Source: JBBIII01 sp037446575
GTDB lineage: Bacteria; Bacteroidota; Ignavibacteria; UBA10030
Reading direction: 5' to 3'
DNA length: 14,656 nucleotides
Assembly (NCBI GenBank): GCA_037446575.1
Contig: JBBIII010000060.1
Location: 1 to 14,656, forward strand
Shown: in pieces, positions 1 to 7,263 of the stretch
How positions within the stretch are numbered: the first letter of the stretch is position 1
How the letters are laid out: every line of letters starts with the position of its first letter
Notes under the pieces: model-generated
Told to the model about the DNA's origin: nothing
Seen by the model: the letters and a program-made list of their open reading frames with translations, nothing else
Databases searched by the model: none
Position numbers and translations under genes: made by a program

Positions 1-297
1 TGTTAAAATTTTTCCAATCCGCCAAGCTGAACTCCATTGCTCATTTGTCCATACTAATATACTTGTGCAATGATATTTTGGAAAAACATGTATATACTTT
101 AGAGTATCGTTTTCAGACCTTGCTATGAAAAGACTTGAATCGATATTGCGCGCTAAAGTGGAATCTAAAAATATTCCTTCCTGTATGCGAAGCGTTAATT
201 CAATCGCATCATCTGATATTTGAGATATTACGCTCGTTGAAAGAAGAGCTGAAATGAAGAGTAGCTCCATAAATCGCACAGATATTTTTGCATTCAT
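1..297 (-). CDS. Partial exported protein of unknown function (5' end only)
   Basis: An open frame starts with ATG at 297 and stays open for 99 codons to the left edge, so the C-terminal part is missing. The N-terminus (MNAKISVRFMELLFISALL...) has a basic residue or two, then a hydrophobic stretch ending near STSVISQ, which reads as a Sec signal peptide with cleavage near residues 24-26. The mature part begins with acidic ISDDAIELT and later has one Cys and several Trp (WTNEQWSSAWRIG), fitting a secreted or periplasmic protein. I do not recognise a family. The Shine-Dalgarno sequence is weak (GTGGAATAATT before the ATG). A TATAAT on the same strand sits at 319-324, at promoter distance. The gene is divergent from etfB, so the 400-base gap probably holds both promoters. 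Confidence 0.6.
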   Translation of the reverse strand, partial: MNAKISVRFMELLFISALLSTSVISQISDDAIELTLRIQEGIFLDSTLARNIDSSLFIARSENDTLKYIHVFPKYHCTSILVWTNEQWSSAWRIGKILT

Positions 298-337
298 AAT
301 TATTCCACTTTACAAAAAATTATAATTAATAATTTGC

Positions 338-347
338 TAAGCGCTTA
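338..347. promoter_or_regulatory. Palindrome overlapping a putative -35 region
   Basis: TAAGCGCTTA is a perfect 10-base palindrome with a GC core in a very AT-rich stretch. On the minus strand a TATAAT lies at 319-324; a 17-base spacer puts the -35 hexamer at 342-347, inside this palindrome. That arrangement suits an operator controlling the exported-protein gene that starts at 297. The -35 match itself (TAAGCG) is poor, so promoter and operator are both inferred. Confidence 0.3.
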
Positions 348-364
348 TTACTATTAAAATTCTA

Positions 365-378
365 TAATTCATGAATTA
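365..378. promoter_or_regulatory. 14-base perfect palindrome, possible operator
   Basis: TAATTCATGAATTA is a perfect 14-base palindrome in the divergent intergenic region, 18 bases beyond the TAAGCGCTTA palindrome. It could bind a dimeric repressor acting on the leftward gene. Its AT-richness makes chance occurrence more likely, so confidence is low. Confidence 0.25.
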
Positions 379-604
379 ATCTGCCTGCGAGGATTATTAA
401 TAAAAAACATAATAAATTGGCAATTAAAAATCAACATCACTTTTAAAAACCCCGCTTTTCAATCTTTGCAAAACATTGATTGTCGCCCAAAAATCGTTTG
501 TTCAATAAGTGGATTATCTTGTAATGACGCTTTAACAACTTAATTTATGCAAAAATAATTTAGCCAATCTTTGTCTTGGTTTCTTTTAAAAAAAACATCT
601 ATTT

Positions 605-610
605 TATAAT
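605..610 (+). promoter_or_regulatory. Possible -10 box for the etf operon
   Basis: A perfect TATAAT lies 88 bases upstream of the etfB start. The -35 hexamer at the usual spacing (582-587, TCTTTT) is poor, and I found no clear TTTG/TAnnTTTG Bacteroidota-type promoter. If used, transcription would begin near 617 and the leader would contain the hairpin at 628-650. Confidence 0.3.
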
Positions 611-627
611 AAGAACAATTATCCAAT

Positions 628-650
628 CGTCTGTTTTACAGACGTTTTTT
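628..650 (+). terminator. Intrinsic-terminator-like hairpin in the etf leader
   Basis: CGTCTG (628-633) pairs with CAGACG (639-644) across a five-base loop TTTTA, followed at once by six T residues (645-650). This is the shape of a rho-independent terminator with a short 6-bp stem. No plus-strand gene ends upstream, so it cannot be closing an upstream gene in this window. It sits in the untranslated leader, about 47 bases before the etfB start, and may be an attenuator. The short stem may also make it a weak terminator. Confidence 0.45.
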
Positions 651-697
651 ATGATAACGAAAACACTTATTTGTTGATGCAACGAAGGAAATATTAA

Positions 698-1510
698 ATG
701 ATAGTTATAGCTTGTATCAAACAAGTTCCAGATACAACACAAGTGAAGATTGATCCTGTTACTAATACTCTTGTCCGCGAGGGGATTCCCTTTATTATCA
801 ATCCTTACGATACTCATGCGATAGAAGAAAGCTTAATTTTAAAAGATAGATTTGGGCTAAAAGTTGTGGTTCTAACTATGGGACCTCCTAACAGTGAAAT
901 AGCTTTAAGAAAAGCCATCGCCTTAGGAGCTGATGAGGCAATTCTACTATCAGACAAAGCGTTCGCAGGCGCTGATACCTTAGCAACAAGTTATGTGCTA
1001 ACTACTGCAATTCAAAAAATTTCTCAAGATGAAGAGGTCGGGCTTATTATATGCGGCAAACAATCTATAGATGGCGATACAGCCCAAGTGGGACCAGGCA
1101 TAGCAACTCGTCTTAATAATATTCAACTCACTCTTGTAGATAAAATTGAACATTTGGATATTAACGCCAAAATAATTCGCGTAAGGAGAAAGTTAGAAGG
1201 AAGACACGAAATTGTTGAAGCCCCATTGCCAGCCGTGCTTACTGTAGTTAGGGAAATCAATCAACCCCGTTATTCTACAGTGCCAAGGCGCCTTTATTCA
1301 GTTAATGCCGAAATTAAAATATGGAATAATAAATTTCTGTGTTTAGACTCATCTTTGATAGGACTGAAAGGTTCTCCCACAAAGGTTACTAAAATTTTTT
1401 CACCACAGCGTGAGAAGGGTGAAATTTTAGGCGATGGGATTAACAATCCGAAAGTCGCCGCTCAACTTCTTGTTCAAAAACTTATTCAAAAGGAAATATT
1501 TTCTTTTTAA
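698..1510 (+). CDS. etfB: Electron transfer flavoprotein, beta subunit (EtfB/FixA)
   Basis: This is the small ETF subunit, which pairs with EtfA to carry electrons from acyl-CoA-type dehydrogenases. The 270 residues cover the whole family length. Visible family features are the N-terminal MIVIACIKQVPDT strand, NPYD (35-38), the nucleotide-binding region MGPP...ALGADEAILLSD (61-86), GADTLATSY (91-99), GKQSIDGDTAQVGP (120-133), and the ETF-beta signature VREINQPRYSTVP (184-196). The GADTxATSY and DGDTAQVGP wording resembles the ETFs of anaerobes, including electron-bifurcating ones, more than mitochondrial ETF; I infer this from memory of the family and cannot prove bifurcation. A good Shine-Dalgarno (GAAGGAA) precedes the ATG. 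It is the first gene of the operon; etfA starts 8 bases after the stop, so translational coupling is likely. Confidence 0.95.
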   Translation: MIVIACIKQVPDTTQVKIDPVTNTLVREGIPFIINPYDTHAIEESLILKDRFGLKVVVLTMGPPNSEIALRKAIALGADEAILLSDKAFAGADTLATSYVLTTAIQKISQDEEVGLIICGKQSIDGDTAQVGPGIATRLNNIQLTLVDKIEHLDINAKIIRVRRKLEGRHEIVEAPLPAVLTVVREINQPRYSTVPRRLYSVNAEIKIWNNKFLCLDSSLIGLKGSPTKVTKIFSPQREKGEILGDGINNPKVAAQLLVQKLIQKEIFSF

Positions 1511-1518
1511 TTGTTGAT

Positions 1519-2850
1519 ATGGATAAACCGATAAAGAAACCAAGAGGCAAAGCAAGACTAATTGAAGGCAAATGTATCGCCTGCGGCGCGCTTTGTCAGA
1601 GTGTCTGTCCGACAGATGCTATTGAAATGAATGAATTGGGCGAACCTATTTTTATACTTTCCAAATGTAACGGATGCGCAAAGTGTATAAAGGTTTGTCC
1701 TTCGGAGGCGTTAGAAATGTTTTTCACTCCCGAAGAATTAATAATTCTCGAAGAGTTCAACAAAAAGAAAGCAAAAGCTTTAAATGAACTTGAAGAAGTT
1801 GATGAAGGGGAAAAAACTGCAAAACAAAAAATTGCCGCTTATAAAGGCGTATGGGTCTTTGTTGAACAAATAGCGGGAGTATCGGCTAAAGTATCGTGGG
1901 AACTTCTTGGCGTCGGTAAGAACCTTGCTAAAAGTTTAGATGTAGAACTTGCGGCTATTGTAATTGGATACGAAGTTGAAAAACTCTGCCAAGAAGCATT
2001 TGCTTATGGCGCAGAAAAAGTCTACCTCCTTGATGCGCCAATTTTTAAACACTATCGAACTACGCCTTATTTAAACAGCGTTTGTTATCTAGTAGAAAAA
2101 TATAAACCAGAAATACTTCTGATGGGGGCTACAGGACTTGGACGAGACTTAGCAGGAGCGGTTGCGACTAAACTCAGCACCGGACTAACAGCAGATTGTA
2201 CCGGTTTATCAATTACAGAAAATAAACATCTTTTACAGACTCGCCCAGCTTTTGGCGGTAATATAATGGCAAGTATTTTATGCGAGAGTTATAGACCTCA
2301 GATGGCAACGGTACGTCCGCACGTAATGCCTATGCCTGAATACAATCCAGAAAAACAGGGAGAAATAATAAGAGAATCATTTCCCATTGAAGAGGAGGCA
2401 ATTTTAGCTAAAGTATTAGAAATTTATTCCGATACTAATAGAGCAGAATATATCGATATCGCTGGAGCCGATTTTATTGTCTCCGGCGGTCGCGGGATGG
2501 GAGCAAAAGAAAATTTTTCTATTCTGCAGGAATTGGCAAATGAAATTGGCGGAGTTGTAGGAGCATCGCGCAGCGCTGTTGACGCCGGCTGGATGCCTGT
2601 AGAAAGACAAGTCGGTCAAACCGGAAAAACTGTGAGACCAAAAGTGTATATTGCATGTGGAATTTCCGGAGCTATACAACACCTTGTTGGAATACAAGAT
2701 TCTGATATTATTATTGCTATCAATAGAGATAAAGATGCGCCTATTTTTCAAATTGCCCACTACGGAATTGTTGGAAACGTTTTTGATGTTGTTCCAGCAA
2801 TTACAAACTTAATCAGAGAACTTAAAAAATCTCAAAAAAAGAATGCATGA
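1519..2850 (+). CDS. etfA: EtfA with fused N-terminal 2x[4Fe-4S] ferredoxin domain
   Basis: This is the large, FAD-binding ETF subunit with an N-terminal ferredoxin extension. Residues 19-30 hold Cys19, 22, 26 and 30 (spacing CX2CX3CX3C, one residue longer than usual between the second and third Cys). Residues 50-60 hold a regular CX2CX2CX3C (Cys50, 53, 56, 60). A charged linker (about 70-108) joins the ETF domain. The C-terminal FAD domain (about 315-430) shows GGRGMG (323-328), GASRSAVDAGW (348-358), GQTGKTVRPK (366-375) and GISGAIQH (381-388), all typical EtfA motifs. At 443 residues it is about 100 longer than plain EtfA, as expected for the fusion. There is no clear Shine-Dalgarno next to the ATG, so coupling to etfB is likely. 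The clusters presumably relay electrons between the flavins and the membrane partner encoded next. Confidence 0.93.
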   Translation: MDKPIKKPRGKARLIEGKCIACGALCQSVCPTDAIEMNELGEPIFILSKCNGCAKCIKVCPSEALEMFFTPEELIILEEFNKKKAKALNELEEVDEGEKTAKQKIAAYKGVWVFVEQIAGVSAKVSWELLGVGKNLAKSLDVELAAIVIGYEVEKLCQEAFAYGAEKVYLLDAPIFKHYRTTPYLNSVCYLVEKYKPEILLMGATGLGRDLAGAVATKLSTGLTADCTGLSITENKHLLQTRPAFGGNIMASILCESYRPQMATVRPHVMPMPEYNPEKQGEIIRESFPIEEEAILAKVLEIYSDTNRAEYIDIAGADFIVSGGRGMGAKENFSILQELANEIGGVVGASRSAVDAGWMPVERQVGQTGKTVRPKVYIACGISGAIQHLVGIQDSDIIIAINRDKDAPIFQIAHYGIVGNVFDVVPAITNLIRELKKSQKKNA

Positions 2851-2867
2851 ATTTATAAGAGAATTCC

Positions 2868-4853
2868 ATGAATGAGAACGTTTTAATATTTAGTCTATTA
2901 TTTGCCGCATCAATAATTATATTCCTTTGGAATTGTTATAAACGCTTCAGATTGATCGCTCTCGGGAAACCCGAAGACCGTTTCAGTCATTTCATAAAAC
3001 GAATCGGCTACATGCTTATCTATGCCTTTGGCCAAAAAAAAGTCGTAAGTCGTGTTTTCGGTCTCAATCATTTCGTCATTTTCTGGTCGTTTATTATTTT
3101 GCTTATTGCAAATGGCGAGTTTCTTTTGAATGGACTTTTTCCTTCTATAAGTCTGTCTAAACTACCGGAAAATATATATCAACCTTTATCATTTATTTTC
3201 GAAATTATTTCTCTTTTAACGCTTATTAGCATTTCGATTGCTTTTATCCGACGTATTTTCTTTCCACCGGCTTATTTAAGCACGCAATATGTAAAAGCAA
3301 AAAGTTTTGAAGCTTTTTTAATCTTGTCATTTATTGGATTGTTGATGATTGCATTTTTTGGCATGCATGCCGCCGAAATAGCATTAGGTTATAAATTAGC
3401 CGCTAATTATAATCCGATATCTTCTTTAATAGCACAAACCATAATTGGTGTTTCTTCATCTGGTTTAGAATTTTTAAAAATATTCTTTTGGTGGCTTCAT
3501 GCTATTGTACTCCTGCTCTTTCTAATAGTTCTTCCGCTCAGCAAGCACATGCATATAATAACATCTGTGCCTAATTGTTATTTTAAGAGTATTGAGAAAC
3601 CGAATACACAACCAAGAGAAGATTTTAAAATAGGGAATACGTTCGGCGTAGGCAGAATAGACCTTTTTACTTGGAAGGATCTTTTTGATTCCTTCTCATG
3701 CACTGAATGCGGAAGATGTCAAGATGTTTGTCCTGCAACAAGCACAGATAAACCATTGAATCCGCGACAAATTATCCACGACATTAAAATTAACCTTATA
3801 GAAAACAGCTTAATTTTGAAAGAAGGAAAACCGCCTAAACAACCGCTTATTGGCGAATTAGGAGAAGGATGTATTACTGAGGATGCAATATGGTCTTGTA
3901 CGACTTGTGGAAGTTGTATGGAAGTCTGTCCGGTTTTAATTGAACACATGCCAAAAATCATAAAGCTAAGACGACATTTAGTAGAAATGGAAGCAAAATT
4001 TCCTAATGAACTTCTTAATCTTTTTGAAAACACAGAACAGAGAAGTAATCCGTGGGGAATTGCCCCTGCTGAACGGACTAAATGGACGATTGGGCAAGAT
4101 GTAAAACAATTTGAACCGGGCAAAACTGAATACCTTTTCTATGTCGGATGCGCCGGCGCTTTCGATTCTCGGAATAAACAAGTTACAACAATGATTGCTT
4201 CGATTCTAAATGCCGCTGGTATTTCGTGGGGCATTTTAGGCAAAGAAGAAAAATGTTGCGGTGATAGCCTTAGAAGACTCGGCAACGAATATATATTTGA
4301 AAAAATGACAATCGAAAACATTAAATTATTTAAAGAAAAGGGGATAATAAAAATAATAACGCAATGCCCACACTGTTATAATGTTTTCAAAAACGATTAC
4401 AGGCAATATGATATTAATCTTGAAGTTGCTCATCATACCGAATTTATCAATCTCTTGCTTAAAGAAGAAAAATTAAAGATTAAACAAAATGAAAATGATT
4501 TTGGAAAAATTGTTTTTCATGATTCCTGTTACTTAGGAAGACATAACGATATTTATGAAGAACCTCGACAAATAATAAACAATATCACTGGAGATAGTCC
4601 GGTTGAATTGAAAAGAAACTTGCAAAATTCATTTTGTTGCGGCGCTGGCGGCGGAAGAATGTGGATGGAAGAATCGCATGGCGCCCGCATTAATTTGAAT
4701 CGGGTTAAAGAAGCTCTTGCTCAAAACCCCAACACGCTCTGTGTCGCCTGCCCATACTGCTTAACTATGTTTGAAGATGGCTTGAAAGATGAAAAGGCAG
4801 AAAATGTGAAAGTTAAAGATATTGCTGAGATAGTCGCATCAAATCTTCGATAG
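2868..4853 (+). CDS. Membrane heme/Fe-S ETF:menaquinone oxidoreductase (EMR-type, CCG domains)
   Basis: This is a membrane-anchored Fe-S protein of the HdrD/DUF224 type, proposed in syntrophic and other anaerobes to pass ETF electrons to menaquinone. The N-terminal half has about five membrane segments (roughly 5-24, 67-90, 106-131, 149-172, 203-224) with membrane or near-membrane His (68, 167, 211, 227, 229) that could bind heme b, as in nitrate reductase gamma-like domains. Two [4Fe-4S] motifs follow: Cys278/281/284/288 and Cys344/347/350/354. Two CCG domains complete it. The first is C428...CC463-464...C500xxC503 and the second C554...CC590-591...C628xxC631. Both match the CX31-39CCX35-36CXXC consensus, so both noncubane-type cluster sites look intact. 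The gene starts 17 bases after etfA and ends the operon. Operon context strongly supports ETF as its partner; quinone as acceptor is inferred. Confidence 0.88.
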   Translation: MNENVLIFSLLFAASIIIFLWNCYKRFRLIALGKPEDRFSHFIKRIGYMLIYAFGQKKVVSRVFGLNHFVIFWSFIILLIANGEFLLNGLFPSISLSKLPENIYQPLSFIFEIISLLTLISISIAFIRRIFFPPAYLSTQYVKAKSFEAFLILSFIGLLMIAFFGMHAAEIALGYKLAANYNPISSLIAQTIIGVSSSGLEFLKIFFWWLHAIVLLLFLIVLPLSKHMHIITSVPNCYFKSIEKPNTQPREDFKIGNTFGVGRIDLFTWKDLFDSFSCTECGRCQDVCPATSTDKPLNPRQIIHDIKINLIENSLILKEGKPPKQPLIGELGEGCITEDAIWSCTTCGSCMEVCPVLIEHMPKIIKLRRHLVEMEAKFPNELLNLFENTEQRSNPWGIAPAERTKWTIGQDVKQFEPGKTEYLFYVGCAGAFDSRNKQVTTMIASILNAAGISWGILGKEEKCCGDSLRRLGNEYIFEKMTIENIKLFKEKGIIKIITQCPHCYNVFKNDYRQYDINLEVAHHTEFINLLLKEEKLKIKQNENDFGKIVFHDSCYLGRHNDIYEEPRQIINNITGDSPVELKRNLQNSFCCGAGGGRMWMEESHGARINLNRVKEALAQNPNTLCVACPYCLTMFEDGLKDEKAENVKVKDIAEIVASNLR

Positions 4854-4879
4854 CAGCGCCAATAAAAATCCACATTATT

Positions 4880-4905
4880 GGTGTCAGGAGTTAACTCCTG
4901 ACACC
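4880..4905. repeat. 26-base perfect palindrome between convergent genes
   Basis: GGTGTCAGGAGTT (4880-4892) is followed directly by its exact reverse complement (4893-4905). The arms can extend by ATT/AAT outside one bulged C. It lies 26 bases past the EMR stop and between convergent genes, so it could be a bidirectional terminator. No T-tract follows it directly on either strand, which argues against a standard intrinsic terminator. Its GC content contrasts with the surroundings, so a REP-like mobile palindrome is another reading. Confidence 0.6.
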
Positions 4906-4999
4906 CAATTTGCTAATAAGATTATTTTTTCTGATTTCATCAGGTATGCATGACAATTAAAACGAAAATTTTAGAAGACTCCAGAGTGATTTTTTTCAA

Positions 5000-5046
5000 G
5001 ATGTCAGACACTTAAAGTGCAATAACTTGATTAAGCGTCTGACATC
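5000..5046. repeat. Second long inverted repeat in the convergent gap
   Basis: GATGTCAGAC (5000-5009) pairs with GTCTGACATC (5037-5046). After one mismatch the stem continues with CTTAA (5011-5015) against TTAAG (5031-5035), leaving a 15-base loop. The outer arm shares the TGTCAG/CTGACA core with the palindrome at 4880-4905. On the plus strand GATCTTTTCC follows, a weak T-rich tail; on the minus strand no T-tract follows. It may be a terminator or a degenerate copy of a palindromic element. Confidence 0.5.
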
Positions 5047-5085
5047 GATCTTTTCCCAGAAATGAAAAAGTTAATTTAATAATTG

Positions 5086-7191
5086 CTATTGCATCAAAAC
5101 CATCTTTTTCGTTGCGACGAATTTTCCTGATTGCATTTTGTAGAAATAGATTCCGCTTGGTAAATTGTTCGCCTCGAAATCAATTTCATGATATCCGGCT
5201 TTTAACTCTTCATTTTTTAATATATGTATTTCTCTGCCAAGAATATCGAAGACAGTTATTTTAACAAACGATGATTTCGGCAATGAAAATTTTATCTTTG
5301 TATTAGGATTAAATGGATTTGGATAGTTCTGACTTATTGAATACGTAGCCGGAATTTGCTCAACGTCAATAACATCTGTTGCGCCTGCAACAAAACTCCA
5401 TACATCGCTCCATGGGCTTGAGCCGGCAGTATTACTTGCTTGAACTCTCCAAAAATACTCTACATTTCTTGTAAGCCCCGAAAAATTTCTTATTGTATCT
5501 GATGTTGTCCCTTGCGTGCGAATAGTTGCAAATGATTGTACTGTAGATATTTGGGCTAAATATTGTTCTGCGTACTGTACTTTATTCCATCTCAAAGTAA
5601 TCAAATCGGCTCGGGGGGGAGATGTTGGAGTGGCTGAGGCTAATTGCGGTTTTTCGGGTAAAGGCGCCGCAGTTCTAAAGCTCCATATATCGCTCCATAA
5701 ATCTACGCCCCCGGAACTTTTTACTTTAACGCGCCAGAAATATCTCTTACCCTTTAATAAATCATCAAATGTTTTTGTTGTATCCGAATTTGTATTTGTC
5801 GAATCGCTTTTATCAATATTTGTAAATGAAGAATTTAAAGATAATTGAATATAATACTTTTCAACATCCTCTACTTTTTTCCACTTAAAAGTAACCACTG
5901 AATCCAAGTTTAATTGAAGATCGGATGGATAACTTAACGACGCCCATTTAATATCCGAAGAACCTTCAATAAGTGTCGGCGTAGTCCACGTTATCCAAGG
6001 TGAAAGATTGGTTGTGTATGGAGTATTAGCAATTTCTGTATTCACAGTGTTATTCCCAAGTAGGAATTTTTCAACAAATGCTTCATATTCTGATATTTGT
6101 TGGCTTGGGACTTGGCAATGATTATGGCCTCCGATTTGTGAAAATCCGAATCTGTCGGGAATTCCAAGCGCATTATAAACCTCTTTTACGGCTTTGCTAC
6201 CAACATAACCAGATTCATCTGCCATCCACACCCAACCTGGATTGCCCGTAACAAACAATGCGCGCGGCGCCACCATTGCCATCAATTGGTGATGATCAAT
6301 AGGGAGTTTTGAAACATCGCCGGAAAATTGTTTCATTGAATCTGAAAACCAGCTATAATTTGTTGCCGCTAAAGTTTCAACGCCTTCGAGAGTTTGCGAG
6401 AATCGCCATGTTACATAACCTCCACCCCCTGATTCTTGCGCAAGAGTAAGAGCTACACGTTCATCAAATGCTCCGGCAAAAAGAGCTAATTTGCCCGCGT
6501 AGGAACAACCCACGACTGCAATACGATTTAGGTTTATAGGAAGATCGTTCTGAACTAATTCCAAACCATCTATTAAACGACTGACTCCCCAGCTCCATGC
6601 GCTGTATTGTCCCGTATTAGCAGTGTTTAAGTGAGGGTAAAGCTGATAATAGGGATCTGTAATTTTATGATCATTATAAGTTGTTACCTGATTATGATTG
6701 AATGTAATCCGTGCAATATTACGACTACTAAATATAGTGGATGGGATAGACAAAAAGGAGGTCATACTAATTACAGCAGGAAAAGGTCCGGTTCCCGCCG
6801 GAAGAATTATTTTAGAAGTTAACGTAAGTGTTTTACCATTTTTGGTTATAATAACTGTTAGCACACTATCTGTATATCTAAAGTTGGCTTGAATGCTATC
6901 CGGACGTGGCGGCTTTTCTCCGATTTCATATTGTTGAAACTGTGCGCCAAGTTCTGCGCGTCTATATCTCCAATCTGATTTATACATAATTCTGCCTCTT
7001 CCATCAGCCCAAGTAAATGGATCGGGGAGCGATGGAATTGATGGGAGATCGCTAAATAAAGGTTTAAACGGTTTCGGATAGTCAGCGGCAGTGTTCTCAA
7101 CACCGTAGACTAATGGCATAACCTGCGCTAAAGAAGAAACGATGATGATTGTATTCAAGAATACTGCAATTAATATTTTATTAATTCTCAT
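5086..7191 (-). CDS. Secreted CE15-like glucuronoyl esterase with FnIII domains and type IX sorting tail
   Basis: Residues 1-22 are a signal peptide (MRINKILIAVFLNTIIIVSS). The catalytic alpha/beta-hydrolase domain spans about 40-380 and matches carbohydrate esterase family 15, which cleaves ester bonds between glucuronic acid of xylan and lignin alcohols. The nucleophile motif is GCSYAGK (228-234, Ser230), the acid is Glu253 in QESGGGG, and the base is His358 in GGHNHC. The Ser-to-Glu distance of 23 residues matches what I recall of fungal StGE2. Cys229 and Cys359 flank the triad and could form the conserved disulfide; Lys234 is in the substrate-contact position. Two FnIII-like domains follow (about 410-508 and 518-601), then a Por-type C-terminal sorting domain (615-701) with NYPNPFNPNT and LPSGIYFYK. 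The protein is therefore probably secreted or surface-attached via type IX secretion. The usual Arg after Ser is Tyr here. GGAG precedes the ATG. The nearest other families are acetyl xylan esterases (CE7), which fit less well. Confidence 0.82.
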   Translation of the reverse strand: MRINKILIAVFLNTIIIVSSLAQVMPLVYGVENTAADYPKPFKPLFSDLPSIPSLPDPFTWADGRGRIMYKSDWRYRRAELGAQFQQYEIGEKPPRPDSIQANFRYTDSVLTVIITKNGKTLTLTSKIILPAGTGPFPAVISMTSFLSIPSTIFSSRNIARITFNHNQVTTYNDHKITDPYYQLYPHLNTANTGQYSAWSWGVSRLIDGLELVQNDLPINLNRIAVVGCSYAGKLALFAGAFDERVALTLAQESGGGGYVTWRFSQTLEGVETLAATNYSWFSDSMKQFSGDVSKLPIDHHQLMAMVAPRALFVTGNPGWVWMADESGYVGSKAVKEVYNALGIPDRFGFSQIGGHNHCQVPSQQISEYEAFVEKFLLGNNTVNTEIANTPYTTNLSPWITWTTPTLIEGSSDIKWASLSYPSDLQLNLDSVVTFKWKKVEDVEKYYIQLSLNSSFTNIDKSDSTNTNSDTTKTFDDLLKGKRYFWRVKVKSSGGVDLWSDIWSFRTAAPLPEKPQLASATPTSPPRADLITLRWNKVQYAEQYLAQISTVQSFATIRTQGTTSDTIRNFSGLTRNVEYFWRVQASNTAGSSPWSDVWSFVAGATDVIDVEQIPATYSISQNYPNPFNPNTKIKFSLPKSSFVKITVFDILGREIHILKNEELKAGYHEIDFEANNLPSGIYFYKMQSGKFVATKKMVLMQ

Positions 7192-7239
7192 TCTTATGCT
7201 CCAGTCGTTTATGTAAAGTTATTAAAATTTTTACAAATC

Positions 7240-7263
7240 TGATTATTAAATTTTAAATAATCA
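7240..7263. promoter_or_regulatory. Inverted repeat upstream of the esterase gene
   Basis: TGATTATT (7240-7247) and AATAATCA (7256-7263) form an 8-bp inverted repeat with an 8-base spacer, beginning 49 bases upstream of the esterase start codon. It could be an operator for a carbohydrate-responsive regulator. All-AT context lowers confidence. Confidence 0.25.

Larger units (their letters stand above)
298..697. other. 400-base divergent intergenic region
   Basis: This gap separates two divergent genes and is strongly AT-rich. No convincing coding frame or RNA gene was seen. It holds the two palindromes at 338-347 and 365-378 near the leftward gene, a TATAAT at 605-610 and a terminator-like hairpin at 628-650 near etfB. 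The middle (about 380-600) shows nothing I can assign. Confidence 0.6.

Noticed and set aside
2416..2760. 114-codon minus-strand open frame inside etfA
   Set aside because: It is antisense to the strongly conserved FAD-binding domain of EtfA and has no family resemblance; a shadow frame.
3719..4123. 134-codon minus-strand open frame inside the EMR gene
   Set aside because: It lies opposite the Cys-rich cluster motifs, which are clearly the real coding frame.
5516..5848. 110-codon plus-strand open frame opposite the FnIII region of the esterase
   Set aside because: The minus-strand frame has recognisable FnIII-like and sorting domains; the plus frame has none and no good ribosome site.
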